Positions 24,823 to 34,325 of a stretch of 64,000 nucleotides of DNA are shown piece after piece. The notes beneath the pieces were generated by a model, which did no database searches, had not been told where the DNA came from, and was given only the letters and a program-made list of their open reading frames with translations. The translations under genes and the position numbers were made by a program. The stretch's first letter is position 1. Each line of letters starts with the position of its first letter. The stretch is from Cytophagales bacterium (GTDB lineage Bacteria > Bacteroidota > Bacteroidia > Cytophagales > Cyclobacteriaceae), in assembly GCA_022360015.1 (NCBI GenBank), contig JAKSDQ010000331.1:1-64000 (forward strand), given 5' to 3'.

Positions 24823-25962
24823 TCAAGAATTATCCTGACCGGTCAGGTCGCTTTCCTTTACAGGGGATAAGCTGTCTTCAGGGCTCTTTTTTTCATCCTT
24901 CTTTTTGAAAAAAACCCTTTTTATCCACCTTGGAAGAAAAATCGCACCCAAAAGCAAAAAGGGGTAATAGGATAAGATGCGCCACAAAACCATGATGACA
25001 AGCGTATGATCACGTAAATATTCGGAAAAGAAAGATTCAAAAAAGTATTCGGCAAAACCACTACCCCCCGGCGTTGGGGCTACCAGCATGGTAATCCATA
25101 GAATAACCTGTCTCGAATAGATGATTAAATGGTCTATCAGCGAGTTCTCAGAATAGGCTTGAATCAGTACATTTAGTTGCAGGTACCTCACAGACCAGAT
25201 AAAAACAGTAGCCAGGGCAATATGGATCCAATAGTTGATATCTTTGCCTTTGATGTTAGAAGAAGCCCAGATGATTTCATTACCATGCTCATAGGCACTA
25301 TACCGCCATTTTCTCAAATATCTGATGGAGGTGACTTTCAACAGAAACCATTTAAAGGCCCTTGGCCTGACAAACAGGGCATAAAACATGATAAATGTAT
25401 ACAGCACAATTAAAAAATAACTGACGTAAAACACCGGCCTTAATCCGCCAAACATCAGGTTGTTTTCCTCAATGCCATCCATAGTGTTTAAATTACCGGG
25501 AAACATTTCACCCGGGGCCACAATGAGTGAAATTAGGGCAGCTACCACGAAAAACAAATTGTCGAGTATGGCTGTAAGCATCACGAAAGCCAGCGACTTT
25601 CCCATATTGATGCCTTCTTTCAAAAGGATAAAAACAGCCACTGCCGTACCCCCGACAACCGAAGGAGTGACCGCAGAGGCAAATTCCCACAAGATAATAA
25701 TGTATAACGAGCTACCCCAGGAGAGCTCGTCACTGGAAATAGCCCTGATGCGATACATGTAACCTAAAAATCTCGCCAATATTAACAAAATGGCAAAGAT
25801 GAATGGAATAGCTTTAGCGGTGAAAATGAGGTTTAATGTGTCGGCATTGATGGAATCATCGGTGTAAAACTGGTAAAATACTATGGCGAGACCAAATAAT
25901 ATTGGGATCCAAACCTTATTGGGATTGAGGGTCTTGAATATCTTTTTTGAATCCAGCTCCAT
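24823..25962 (-). CDS. Flippase-like/lysylphosphatidylglycerol synthase-type membrane protein
   Basis: 379 residues with about eight membrane helices and a charged C-terminal tail (KKKDEKKSPEDSLSP). It resembles the LPG_synthase_TM/UPF0104 family, including ELSWGSSLYIIILWEFASAV, TPSVVGGTAVAVFILLKEG and a late VAPTPGGSGFAEYFF motif; the PTPGGSG signature is characteristic. Related domains are linked to lipid flipping or lysyl-lipid export, but stand-alone members mostly lack a proven substrate. The gene abuts scpA (stop and start adjacent at 25962/25963), so the two are co-transcribed. Confidence 0.8.
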   Translation of the reverse strand: MELDSKKIFKTLNPNKVWIPILFGLAIVFYQFYTDDSINADTLNLIFTAKAIPFIFAILLILARFLGYMYRIRAISSDELSWGSSLYIIILWEFASAVTPSVVGGTAVAVFILLKEGINMGKSLAFVMLTAILDNLFFVVAALISLIVAPGEMFPGNLNTMDGIEENNLMFGGLRPVFYVSYFLIVLYTFIMFYALFVRPRAFKWFLLKVTSIRYLRKWRYSAYEHGNEIIWASSNIKGKDINYWIHIALATVFIWSVRYLQLNVLIQAYSENSLIDHLIIYSRQVILWITMLVAPTPGGSGFAEYFFESFFSEYLRDHTLVIMVLWRILSYYPFLLLGAIFLPRWIKRVFFKKKDEKKSPEDSLSPVKESDLTGQDNS

Positions 25963-26712
25963 CTATTCTACTAACGCTTCTTCCAGAATTTCTATCCAAA
26001 AATTATTAAACCCTAAACCCAGCTTCATAGTAATTTTGCGGAGTTGAAGTAATTCTAAAATCGCCAGAAAATTAAAGATTACGGCAATTTTATTGGACTC
26101 GAAATCTATGATCTCTAAAAATGATAGTTTTTTGGTTTTGGTTAGTTGACTGATTAAAAAAGTTTTTTGATTTTCAACAGTGTATGGATATTGTACAACC
26201 TCGTGTGACGGTTTATTTTGTGCATACTCATAACGGGTCATTACCTTTTGGAATACTTTCAGAAGCTTGTACAAGTCAATATGCTGAAGCTCAGACTCCA
26301 CATTGGAGATTTCAGATAACGTCCGGATCTCCTTCGCCACATTGCCCCTTTTTTCCTTTGAAAGCCGGTCTCCTTCAAGGGCGATCAATTCATTGATGAT
26401 GGATTTGTATTTTTTATACTCCAACAGGTGTTTCACCAATTCTTCCCTGGGATCGATTTCGTTGCCTTCTTCATCCAATTGAGGCCTTGGCAATAACAGT
26501 TTGGCCTTGATTTTCATCAGCGAAGCCGCCACCAGGATAAACTCGCTGGCTACTTCAATATTCATTTTTTCCAAGTGGTGCAGGTAATCCAAAAAATCAT
26601 CTGTAATACTGGCAATTGGAATATCGTATATATCCAGTTCATCCCTTTCTATAAAGAAAAGGAGAAGGTCAAAAGGCCCTTCGAAGAGTGGTAATTTTAT
26701 CTCGAAACTCAA
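25963..26712 (-). CDS. scpA: Segregation and condensation protein A
   Basis: 249 residues. ScpA is the kleisin subunit that bridges SMC heads in the bacterial condensin with ScpB. The N terminus LPLFEGPFDLLLFFIERDEL is the ScpA signature, followed by ASEFILVAASLMKIKAKLLL. The C-terminal winged-helix end (FNFLAILELLQLRKI) is also typical. ScpB and Smc are not in the window. A TATCTTTG element on the minus strand at 26748-26755 may be its -7 box. Confidence 0.95.
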   Translation of the reverse strand: MSFEIKLPLFEGPFDLLLFFIERDELDIYDIPIASITDDFLDYLHHLEKMNIEVASEFILVAASLMKIKAKLLLPRPQLDEEGNEIDPREELVKHLLEYKKYKSIINELIALEGDRLSKEKRGNVAKEIRTLSEISNVESELQHIDLYKLLKVFQKVMTRYEYAQNKPSHEVVQYPYTVENQKTFLISQLTKTKKLSFLEIIDFESNKIAVIFNFLAILELLQLRKITMKLGLGFNNFWIEILEEALVE

Positions 26713-26747
26713 TGAATATATTAATAAAGATTATCGTTCGAATTCTT

Positions 26748-26755
26748 CAAAGATA
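26748..26755 (-). promoter_or_regulatory. -7 element upstream of scpA
   Basis: Read on the minus strand this is TATCTTTG, fitting TAnnTTTG, 36 bases before the scpA start. The -33 match is weak. Confidence 0.35.
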
Positions 26756-26778
26756 TTACTTATCCGGCTAAATTATAG

Positions 26779-26805
26779 TTGCAAAGAAAAAAAAATGTAA
26801 TTTTG
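26779..26805 (+). promoter_or_regulatory. Promoter-like element upstream of dxs
   Basis: TTG (26779-26781) and TAATTTTG (26798-26805) are spaced by 16 bases; the -7 box is an exact consensus. The predicted transcript start is about 80 bases before the dxs ATG. Confidence 0.45.
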
Positions 26806-26892
26806 CATGATTTTATAAAAATCACAGTAACATTTCACAGTTATTAAACTTTTCGTACATTAGGTTGTTCATTTGCTATCAAAGAAATTTGT

Positions 26893-28815
26893 ATGTTAAT
26901 AAAACCAGGTCCTTTATTGGCTGGCATCAACAGCCCTGCTGATTTAAGAAGCCTCGACCCATCCCAACTGGTACAGGTAAGCTCCGAACTAAGGCAGTTC
27001 ATAGTAGACAATGTTTCGGTGTATGGAGGGCACTTCGGGGCAAGTCTGGGGGTTGTGGAAATGACCATAGCCCTTCATTATGTGTTTAACACGCCTGATG
27101 ACCAATTGGTGTGGGATGTTGGACATCAGGCCTACGGGCATAAAATTCTTACCGGGAGGAGGGATGAATTTTACACCAACAGGCTTTATAAAGGACTTTC
27201 CGGATTCCCTAAAAGAGTTGAAAGCGAATACGATACCTTTGGTGTAGGCCATTCTTCGACTTCAATTTCAGCCGCATTAGGTATGGCGGTAGCTTCCAAA
27301 TATAAGGGGGATAAAGATAAACAACATATAGCCGTTATCGGCGATGGGGCAATGACCGGTGGCATTGCTTTTGAAGCCATGAATCAGGCAGGCGTAACCA
27401 ACACTAACCTTCTGATCATCCTGAATGACAATTGTATGTCCATTGACCCGAATGTGGGTGCCTTAAAAGATTACTTAACAGACATCACCACCTCACAAGC
27501 TTACAACAAAGTCAGGGATGAGGTCTGGAACCTGCTTGGAAAAATGAGTAAATTCGGGTCCAGCGCCAGGGAAATTGCCTCTAAGATTGAAACTTCCATC
27601 AAATCTTTCCTCATTAAGCCCAGTAATCTGTTTGAATCATTAAACCTGCGGTACTTTGGGCCGATTGATGGCCATGATGTAAACCACATGGTAAGCATAT
27701 TCGATGACCTGAAAAAAATACCGGGCCCAAAACTCTTGCATTGCGTTACTGTCAAAGGCAAGGGATACGGACCGGCAGAAAAAGATCAAACCAAATGGCA
27801 TGCTCCGGGAAAGTTTGACAAAGTTACCGGGGAGATAAGAAAAAGCGTACCCATTAAAGTCGAACCCCCTAAATACCAGCAGGTTTTCGGAGAGACCATA
27901 GTGGAACTGGCCAAAAAAAATGACAAAATCATGGGTATTACCCCGGCGATGCCTTCAGGGTCTTCGCTGAACATTATGATGAAAGAAATGCCGGATCGCG
28001 CATTTGATGTGGACATAGCCGAGCAGCATGCTGTCACCTTTTCTGCCGGTCTGGCTACACAGGGTATGGTGCCGTTTTGTAACGTTTACAGCACCTTCAT
28101 GCAGAGAGGTTATGATCAGATGATACATGATGTATGTATTCAAAACCTGCACGTCGTTTTTTGCCTCGACAGGGCAGGGTTTGCCGGGGCCGATGGGCCC
28201 ACACATCACGGTGCCTACGATTTGGCTTATATGCGCTGTATCCCAAATATGGTAGTGGCGGCTCCTATGAATGAAGCGGAATTGCGAAATCTTATGTATA
28301 CTGCGCAACTACCCAGAAAGGGCGCTTTTTCTATAAGGTATCCGAGGGGTAAAGGGGTAATGCCGGACTGGAGAACGCCGATGGAAGAGATTGAAGTAGG
28401 AACAGGAAGAGTCATCCGCGAAGGGGAGGAACTGGCCCTGTTAACGATCGGGCACGTTGGAAATTATGCACTCGAAGTTACCAGGCAACTTGCAGGAGAG
28501 AGGATTTACCCCGGGCACTATGATATGCGTTTTGTAAAACCCCTGGACGAAGATTTGCTCCACCATATATGCACTAAGTATAAAAAGATCATTACCGTAG
28601 AAGATGGTTGCCTCATGGGTGGGTTTGGCAGTGCTGTGCTTGAATTTATGAGCGAACATAATTATCACCTGCAGGTCAAAAGACTTGGAATACCGGACCG
28701 GATCGTGGAGCATGGTGAGCAGATTCAGTTGCAAAATGAATGTGGATTTGGCCCTGAGGGTATTGCTGCCACCGTAAAACAGATGATGGTGACCAGCCTG
28801 GCCGACAAAACCTGA
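26893..28815 (+). CDS. dxs: 1-deoxy-D-xylulose-5-phosphate synthase
   Basis: 640 residues, full length. It joins pyruvate and glyceraldehyde 3-phosphate with thiamine diphosphate to make DXP, the first step of the MEP isoprenoid pathway, in the cytoplasm. Motifs: VYGGHFGASLGVVEMTIALH with the catalytic-site His, FGVGHSSTSISAALGMA, the ThDP-binding GDGAMTGGIAFEAMN...NDNCMS, and in the second domain DVDIAEQHAVTFSAGLA with its catalytic Glu, and DRAGFAGADGPTHHG. An alpha/beta hydrolase gene follows after 5 bases and is probably co-transcribed. Confidence 0.97.
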   Translation: MLIKPGPLLAGINSPADLRSLDPSQLVQVSSELRQFIVDNVSVYGGHFGASLGVVEMTIALHYVFNTPDDQLVWDVGHQAYGHKILTGRRDEFYTNRLYKGLSGFPKRVESEYDTFGVGHSSTSISAALGMAVASKYKGDKDKQHIAVIGDGAMTGGIAFEAMNQAGVTNTNLLIILNDNCMSIDPNVGALKDYLTDITTSQAYNKVRDEVWNLLGKMSKFGSSAREIASKIETSIKSFLIKPSNLFESLNLRYFGPIDGHDVNHMVSIFDDLKKIPGPKLLHCVTVKGKGYGPAEKDQTKWHAPGKFDKVTGEIRKSVPIKVEPPKYQQVFGETIVELAKKNDKIMGITPAMPSGSSLNIMMKEMPDRAFDVDIAEQHAVTFSAGLATQGMVPFCNVYSTFMQRGYDQMIHDVCIQNLHVVFCLDRAGFAGADGPTHHGAYDLAYMRCIPNMVVAAPMNEAELRNLMYTAQLPRKGAFSIRYPRGKGVMPDWRTPMEEIEVGTGRVIREGEELALLTIGHVGNYALEVTRQLAGERIYPGHYDMRFVKPLDEDLLHHICTKYKKIITVEDGCLMGGFGSAVLEFMSEHNYHLQVKRLGIPDRIVEHGEQIQLQNECGFGPEGIAATVKQMMVTSLADKT

Positions 28816-28820
28816 CAACC

Positions 28821-29594
28821 ATGCCAGACATCTGCGGCCACATATCAGGCCAGGGGCCGGCGGTGATCTTACTACATGGATTTTGCGAAACACATCATAT
28901 CTGGGACGAACTGCGAGAGGAACTGGCCCGAACCCATCAAGTATTTTGCCCGGATCTGCCTGGGTTTGGTGACAGCACACTGGGCTTTGACAGCTTGTTA
29001 CTGGACAGAATAGCCGATTTGCTGAAAGATTGGCTGGTGTCCCATCATGTCACCACATGTGTTATGATCGGGCATTCCCTGGGGGGTTATGTGACCCTGA
29101 CATTTGCCAAAAAATATCCTGCAATGCTGGATAAAATAGGTTTGTTTCATTCTTCTGTTTATGGGGACGATGATAACAAAAAGTCCGTTCGGGATAAAGC
29201 CATTGATTTTATTATAAAAAATGGCGTGGAAGTCTTCGTTGATTCGTTTTTCCAAAACCTTTTTTACCCACCGAACCTTAAAAAACCCTACATTCAGGAA
29301 AAATTAAAAGATATTTCAGACAGGGCCAAGCTCCTGAAAACTTCTGTCGTCAATGCCTATCTGGCGGCTATGAGGGACAGGGAAGATAGCCAATTGTGGT
29401 TAGCCACTTTTCTAAAACCCATTCTCATGATTGCCGGAATCGACGACAGCGCTGTTCCTATCAGGCTCAGCCGGGAGCAGGCCAAATTAACCCCTCAAAT
29501 TGAATTTCATGAGCTCGATGAAACCGGTCATATGGGAATGTTCGAGAAAAAAATTGAGTCTTTTGACATTGTCAGGAAATTTTTAGCCAAATAA
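28821..29594 (+). CDS. Alpha/beta-fold hydrolase
   Basis: 257 residues. The oxyanion region is PAVILLHGFCETHHIWDEL. The nucleophile elbow GHSLGGYVTLTFA gives Ser near residue 83. A catalytic Asp is likely in AGIDDSAVPIR and His in DETGHMGMFE. This is the typical triad of small esterases and related enzymes; the substrate is unknown. It starts 5 bases after dxs, so the two are transcribed together, but nothing shows a role in isoprenoid synthesis. Confidence 0.85.
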   Translation: MPDICGHISGQGPAVILLHGFCETHHIWDELREELARTHQVFCPDLPGFGDSTLGFDSLLLDRIADLLKDWLVSHHVTTCVMIGHSLGGYVTLTFAKKYPAMLDKIGLFHSSVYGDDDNKKSVRDKAIDFIIKNGVEVFVDSFFQNLFYPPNLKKPYIQEKLKDISDRAKLLKTSVVNAYLAAMRDREDSQLWLATFLKPILMIAGIDDSAVPIRLSREQAKLTPQIEFHELDETGHMGMFEKKIESFDIVRKFLAK

Positions 29595-29856
29595 CAGATG
29601 TGAGATTGAAAAAATCAGCATCTCATTTGCGGATAGACAATAAAAGGACTAACTTCAATAGGTAACAACTGGTTTTTCTTTCAAAACCAGAAATTTGAGA
29701 CCAATGTACTGTTTTGTTCAATTTTTGTTGTATTGTAACTTAAAATAATCATAATATTACACTCCTGATTGTGAGACGATTATGAAACGATGTAACAACA
29801 CAATGATGAGTCTAAGAGTTTATTTTCAATTTAACATGCTTAAAAAATAATGCGCT

Positions 29857-30609
29857 ATGGATAATAATATGCAAGATTTTCTAGCGGTTTGGAATAAGAA
29901 TCTGATATTGGCGTCACAAGTGTTTTTAGGGGTCGGGATTGTCATCCTGCTTTATCACTTGGTAAAGTTGATTTCTATTAAAGATTTCAAAAGTAAATAT
30001 GATTACATCAACCAGAAGGAAATAAAAGTGCTGTGGTTGGGTATTTTAGCATTTATCATTGCAGGGGCATTGTTTGCCAACACCTGGTTTGAGCGGTCTG
30101 AACCTATCTGGTTCTTTGTGCGGATTTTTATCACCATAAGTATGAGTATTATTGTGGGTGTGATATTTTCAAATTCCCTGAAATTTTATTATCCGTTTTA
30201 TATTGAAAAGCGTCTGAAAAAGTTAAGATATACCCCCAGAAAATCACCTAAGACCGGTAAACCCATGAAGCTCTTAAGTGAGGATGAAGAAGATGTTTAC
30301 CTGGATGAGGGTATGCAGGCAGAGGAAAATGTTTTTTCTGTTGATTATGATGTCTGGGTGGATGAAGAAACCGGTTATACCAAAATTGAAAAATACGCCG
30401 GTCACTTGCACGCATTACAATGTCCTGAATGCAACTACCAGACCTACAAGGTTGTCCGTGAAGAAATTATTAAATCCCCCACATTGGCAGAAGAAGGGGA
30501 ACTGGATAAGCATTATAAATGTATTTACTGTGGTCATAAAGGTAAAAAGACCTTTAAAATTGCCCAGTTAAAAGAAAGCGATGAGCCTACTGAATTAGCG
30601 GCTTCGTAA
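29857..30609 (+). CDS. Membrane protein with C-terminal zinc-ribbon
   Basis: 250 residues. Three hydrophobic segments are visible (VFLGVGIVILLYHLVKLISI, VLWLGILAFIIAGALFAN, FVRIFITISMSIIVGVIF; about residues 20-110). A cytoplasmic domain follows, with two CxxC pairs, CPECNYQTYK (about 188) and CIYCGHKG (about 226), which look like a zinc ribbon. I do not recognise a named family; homologous hypothetical proteins are expected in Cytophagales. It is a single gene followed by a strong terminator. Confidence 0.7.
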   Translation: MDNNMQDFLAVWNKNLILASQVFLGVGIVILLYHLVKLISIKDFKSKYDYINQKEIKVLWLGILAFIIAGALFANTWFERSEPIWFFVRIFITISMSIIVGVIFSNSLKFYYPFYIEKRLKKLRYTPRKSPKTGKPMKLLSEDEEDVYLDEGMQAEENVFSVDYDVWVDEETGYTKIEKYAGHLHALQCPECNYQTYKVVREEIIKSPTLAEEGELDKHYKCIYCGHKGKKTFKIAQLKESDEPTELAAS

Positions 30610-30627
30610 AATAATAAGCAGTAAACC

Positions 30628-30657
30628 AAAAACCCTGGTCCCACAACCGGGGTTTTT
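30628..30657 (+). terminator. Intrinsic terminator
   Basis: AAAAACCCTGG pairs with CCGGGGTTTTT around an 8-nt loop, with a T-run at the end, 19 bases after the stop at 30609. It closes the zinc-ribbon gene. Confidence 0.8.
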
Positions 30658-30660
30658 TAT

Positions 30661-30874
30661 TTTAACCCCAACCCTCCCGGTTTACCTCCTCCCATCCCCT
30701 TCCCCACCATCCCCAGATCACCCCATTCCACCATCCTCCCATCTACCCGTTCTACCATCCTCCCATCTACCCATTCCACTATCCTCCTATCTACCCATTC
30801 TACCATACCCCACCAACCTATCCCCTCATTCTCTCACCCCCCCCATCAAATTGTCAATTATCAATTGTCAATTA
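30661..30874. repeat. C-rich low-complexity block: 24-nt tandem repeat, G-quadruplex motif and ATTGTCAATT repeat
   Basis: The top strand is almost free of G over about 190 bases. At 30724-30811 a 24-nt unit (CATTCYACCATCCTCCCATC core) occurs 3.6 times. At 30696-30724 four CCCC runs with 2-, 5- and 6-nt loops mean the minus strand carries a canonical G-quadruplex motif. At 30849-30874 ATTGTCAATT is repeated, and a related element lies at 52050-52083. The block fills the gap between two convergent genes. Confidence 0.75.
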
Positions 30875-30878
30875 ACCT

Positions 30879-32321
30879 CTAAATCTTCACACAAACATTC
30901 TTCACCTCCGTAAAAAACCGCAACGCCTCAACCCCCCCTTCCCTTCCCACACCCGATTGTTTCATGCCACCAAATGGCGTGCGCAGGTCACGAACCATCC
31001 AGCAGTTGACCCAGATAATGCCACTTTTTAATCGCTCACTCACCCGGTGTGCCCTGTTGAGGCGCTCTGTCCAGATAGTGGCAGACAGGCCATATTCCGT
31101 ACTATTGGCGTAAAGGACAGCTTCTTCTTCCGATTTAAATGGTGTTAGGGTGACCACAGGCCCGAATATTTCCTCCTGATTGGTGCGGCAGCGGTAATCC
31201 AGTCCTTCAATGACTGCGGGCTCCATGAAGTAACCGTTTTCCAGTCCTTTATTGAGGTGCACCTGCTTTCCTCCTGTTAATACCGTCCCTCCTTCCTGTT
31301 GGGCGAGTGCTACATAAGACAGCACTTTTTTTAAATGATTATCCGATACCAGGGCCCCGATCTGCGTACCATCGGCCAGCGGATCACCAATTACCAGATT
31401 GCGGGTTTTTTCCAGAAAACTATCTTTGAAACGTTCATAGATGGATTCATGCACCAATATCCGCGACCCGCACAGGCAAATCTGACCCTGGTTCGAAAAC
31501 GACGATTGTATTGAGGTTGAAAGGGCTTTATCAAAATCACAATCTTCGAAAATAATATTGGGATTCTTTCCTCCCAGTTCCAGCGAAAGCTTCTTAAACA
31601 TGGGCCCTGCTATTGTTGCTATCTTTTTGCCGGTAACTGTGCCACCTGTAAATGAAATGGCCGGGATCTCCGGGTGGGCAATGATGGCCTCCCCTGCTTT
31701 ACTGCCCAACCCATGCACAATGTTTAAAACACCTTTGGGAAGTCCGGCGTCTATGCATATTTTTGAAAGCAAATAGGCCGTCATCGGAGTAATTTCCGAT
31801 GGCTTGGCGACCACACAATTTCCTGCTGCAAGCGCGGGAGCTATTTTCCAGGTAAAAAGGTAAAGAGGCAGGTTCCATGGAGAAATACAGCCGGCAATGC
31901 CTACGGGTTTTCTTACAGTGTAGTTAATAGCGGTTACGTCTGTCATATGGGATTCACTGCTAAAGCCTGTAATGATCGACCCATAAAACCGGAAATTGGC
32001 TGCGGCCCTCGGTATGTCCACTGTTTTGGCAAGTTTGAGCGGTTTACCATTGTCAATGCATTCCGCCAATGCCAGTTCCTCGTGATGGGTTTCTATCAGG
32101 GAAGCTATTTTTAGCAATATGGCTGACCTTTTGTCGATGGGTAGTTCGGACCAGGCTGCAAAAGCGCTTTTGGCGGCTGCGACCGCATCTTCGACATCTT
32201 TTTCATCCGAATCCGGAATGAGGCTATATACCTCACCTTTGGCCGGATTGTAATTGTCAAGATAATGGTTCGATCCGGGAGGAACCAATGCACCATTTAT
32301 GTAGTTAGCGATTTTTTCCAT
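30879..32321 (-). CDS. Aldehyde dehydrogenase, likely 2-aminomuconic 6-semialdehyde dehydrogenase
   Basis: 480 residues, full ALDH fold. The oxidation uses NAD: the Glu base lies in LSLELGGKNPNIIFED and the catalytic Cys in SFSNQGQICLCGSRI. The cofactor loop is ISFTGGTVTGKKIA. The C-terminal FGGMKQSGVGREGG is characteristic of the hydroxymuconic/aminomuconic semialdehyde dehydrogenase group. Its divergent position next to haaO-kynU-kmo supports a role downstream of 3-hydroxyanthranilate cleavage, although a decarboxylase (ACMSD) for the step between is not in the window. A general ALDH function cannot be excluded. Confidence 0.85.
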   Translation of the reverse strand: MEKIANYINGALVPPGSNHYLDNYNPAKGEVYSLIPDSDEKDVEDAVAAAKSAFAAWSELPIDKRSAILLKIASLIETHHEELALAECIDNGKPLKLAKTVDIPRAAANFRFYGSIITGFSSESHMTDVTAINYTVRKPVGIAGCISPWNLPLYLFTWKIAPALAAGNCVVAKPSEITPMTAYLLSKICIDAGLPKGVLNIVHGLGSKAGEAIIAHPEIPAISFTGGTVTGKKIATIAGPMFKKLSLELGGKNPNIIFEDCDFDKALSTSIQSSFSNQGQICLCGSRILVHESIYERFKDSFLEKTRNLVIGDPLADGTQIGALVSDNHLKKVLSYVALAQQEGGTVLTGGKQVHLNKGLENGYFMEPAVIEGLDYRCRTNQEEIFGPVVTLTPFKSEEEAVLYANSTEYGLSATIWTERLNRAHRVSERLKSGIIWVNCWMVRDLRTPFGGMKQSGVGREGGVEALRFFTEVKNVCVKI

Positions 32322-32499
32322 GGGTCATGCGGCTTATCAAAGAAATTTTTAAACATAAGATGATGTAAATATAGCCTATATTCATTTTCCCACGGCCAAA
32401 CACTCAAATCGAATTGAATAATGATACCGATCAAATAACATTCGATTTATTTTTTATAATTTTATAGACTGTGAATAAGTTGACTAAACCCGTAAAAAA

Positions 32500-33030
32500 A
32501 TGGCAATAAAAAGACCTTTTAACCTTCAAGCCTGGATTGATGGCAACAGGGATTTACTTAAGCCACCAGTTGGTAACAAGAATCTTTACGCAGATGCCGG
32601 CGATTACATCGTAATGATCGTCGGGGGTCCTAATGCCCGTAAGGATTACCATTACAACGAAACCGAGGAATTGTTCTATCAATTAGAAGGGAATATCATC
32701 GTTAAGATACAGGAAGACGGGGAGGCTGTTGAAATACCTCTGAAAGCAGGTGAAATGTTTTTGCTGCCGGCTAAGGTACCGCACTCTCCGATCAGAAGCG
32801 AAGACTCCATAGGGTTGGTGGTAGAAAGAGTAAGGAAAGGAACAGACATGCAGGACGGCCTTATTTGGTTTTGCGATAACTGTAATCACAAATTACACGA
32901 AACCTATTTCCCGCTGACCAATATAGAAAAGGACTTTTTGCCCCGGTTCAGGGAGTTTTACGGTTCGGAATCCATGAGGACCTGTAGCAAGTGTGGTGCA
33001 GTGATGGAAACGGATGAGAGATTTGTTTAA
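32500..33030 (+). CDS. nbaC: 3-hydroxyanthranilate 3,4-dioxygenase
   Basis: 176 residues, the bacterial length. The cupin enzyme opens 3-hydroxyanthranilate with O2 to 2-amino-3-carboxymuconate semialdehyde. Active-site Fe ligands appear in DYHYNETEELFYQLEG (His and Glu), with a third His in KVPHSPIR. The C terminus holds CDNCNHKLHE and CSKCG, the rubredoxin-like second metal site of bacterial enzymes. It is first in a cluster with kynureninase (17 bases later) and kynurenine monooxygenase. Confidence 0.93.
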   Translation: MAIKRPFNLQAWIDGNRDLLKPPVGNKNLYADAGDYIVMIVGGPNARKDYHYNETEELFYQLEGNIIVKIQEDGEAVEIPLKAGEMFLLPAKVPHSPIRSEDSIGLVVERVRKGTDMQDGLIWFCDNCNHKLHETYFPLTNIEKDFLPRFREFYGSESMRTCSKCGAVMETDERFV

Positions 33031-33047
33031 GAAAGCCCATCAACTCT

Positions 33048-34325
33048 ATGAAATTTGAATCTACCCTGGAATTTGCTGTAAATTTAGACGAAAAGGATCC
33101 TTTAAAGAATTACAGGGAGCAATTTTATATACCGACTTTCGGAGAACAAGAGGTAGCTTATTTTTGTGGAAATTCCCTGGGTTTACAGCCTAAATCTGCC
33201 AGAAACTTTTTGGAAGAAGAAATGCTGGTGTGGGAAAAAATGGGTGTGGAAGGACATTTTAAATCTAAAAACCCGTGGTTTTCCTATCACAAACTATGTA
33301 AACCGATGTTGGCGGAATTGGTTGGCGCCCGTGAGTCTGAAGTCATTGCCATGAACAACCTGACTTCCAACCTTCATCTTTTACTGGTTTCATTTTACCG
33401 GCCATCTGGTTCCCGCTATAAAATTATGATGGAGGCCGGAGCTTTTCCCTCAGACCAATATTGTATTGAAAGCCAGGCCAGGTTTCATGGTTTTGAACCT
33501 GATGAAGCTATCATTGAACTAACACCGCAGCCAGGAGAACACATTTTGAAAACAGAAGACATACTGACTGCCATCAATGACCATCGAGATGATCTCGCCC
33601 TGGTAATGTTCAGTGGTGTGCAATACTCTACGGGACAGTTTTTTGACATCGAAACAATTACAGCAAGTGCCCACAAAGCCGGAGTCATGGCAGGCTTTGA
33701 CCTGGCCCATGCTGTAGGTAATGTTCCTTTGCATCTACATGATTGGGGGGTGGATTTTGCCGTATGGTGCAGCTATAAATACCTTAACTCGGGCCCCGGT
33801 GGTGTCGGAGGGGCATTTGTACATGAAAATCATGCATTTAAGCCTGACTTACCCCGTTTTGCCGGCTGGTGGGGGCATGATGAAGAAAACCGGTTTTTAA
33901 TGCAAAAGGGTTTTCGCCCCGAAAAGGGGGTCGATGGATGGCAATTAAGTAATGCCACGGTATTGTCTCAGGCCGTACACAGGGCCTCTTTAATGATCTT
34001 TAGCCAGGCAGGCATGGTCAATTTGAGAAAAAAGAGTATGTTACTCACAGGCTATCTGGAATACCTGCTTAGGAATATAGCCGGAAGTGCCGGCGTGTTG
34101 CACATCATCACACCCACCTGCCCGGAGGCAAGGGGATGCCAGTTGTCATTAGTGATAGATAAAGGCGGGCGAAAGTTATTTGAACGGCTAACAGATGCCG
34201 GCGTGGTGGTGGATTGGCGGGAACCGAATGTCATCAGGGTAGCTCCGGTACCTTTGTACAATACCTTCAGGGACGTGTTCGGATTTGTGCAAATACTTAC
34301 TGATTCATTAAATGAAAACAATTAA
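33048..34325 (+). CDS. kynU: Kynureninase
   Basis: 425 residues. This PLP enzyme splits 3-hydroxykynurenine (or kynurenine) to 3-hydroxyanthranilate (anthranilate) and alanine. Typical parts are YFCGNSLGLQPKSARNFLEE at the N terminus and the aspartate contact GFDLAHAVGNVPLHLHDWGV. The PLP lysine is in WCSYKYLNSGPGG, and FAGWWGHDEENRF follows. The gene overlaps kmo by 14 bases, so the two products are probably made together. Confidence 0.96.
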   Translation: MKFESTLEFAVNLDEKDPLKNYREQFYIPTFGEQEVAYFCGNSLGLQPKSARNFLEEEMLVWEKMGVEGHFKSKNPWFSYHKLCKPMLAELVGARESEVIAMNNLTSNLHLLLVSFYRPSGSRYKIMMEAGAFPSDQYCIESQARFHGFEPDEAIIELTPQPGEHILKTEDILTAINDHRDDLALVMFSGVQYSTGQFFDIETITASAHKAGVMAGFDLAHAVGNVPLHLHDWGVDFAVWCSYKYLNSGPGGVGGAFVHENHAFKPDLPRFAGWWGHDEENRFLMQKGFRPEKGVDGWQLSNATVLSQAVHRASLMIFSQAGMVNLRKKSMLLTGYLEYLLRNIAGSAGVLHIITPTCPEARGCQLSLVIDKGGRKLFERLTDAGVVVDWREPNVIRVAPVPLYNTFRDVFGFVQILTDSLNENN

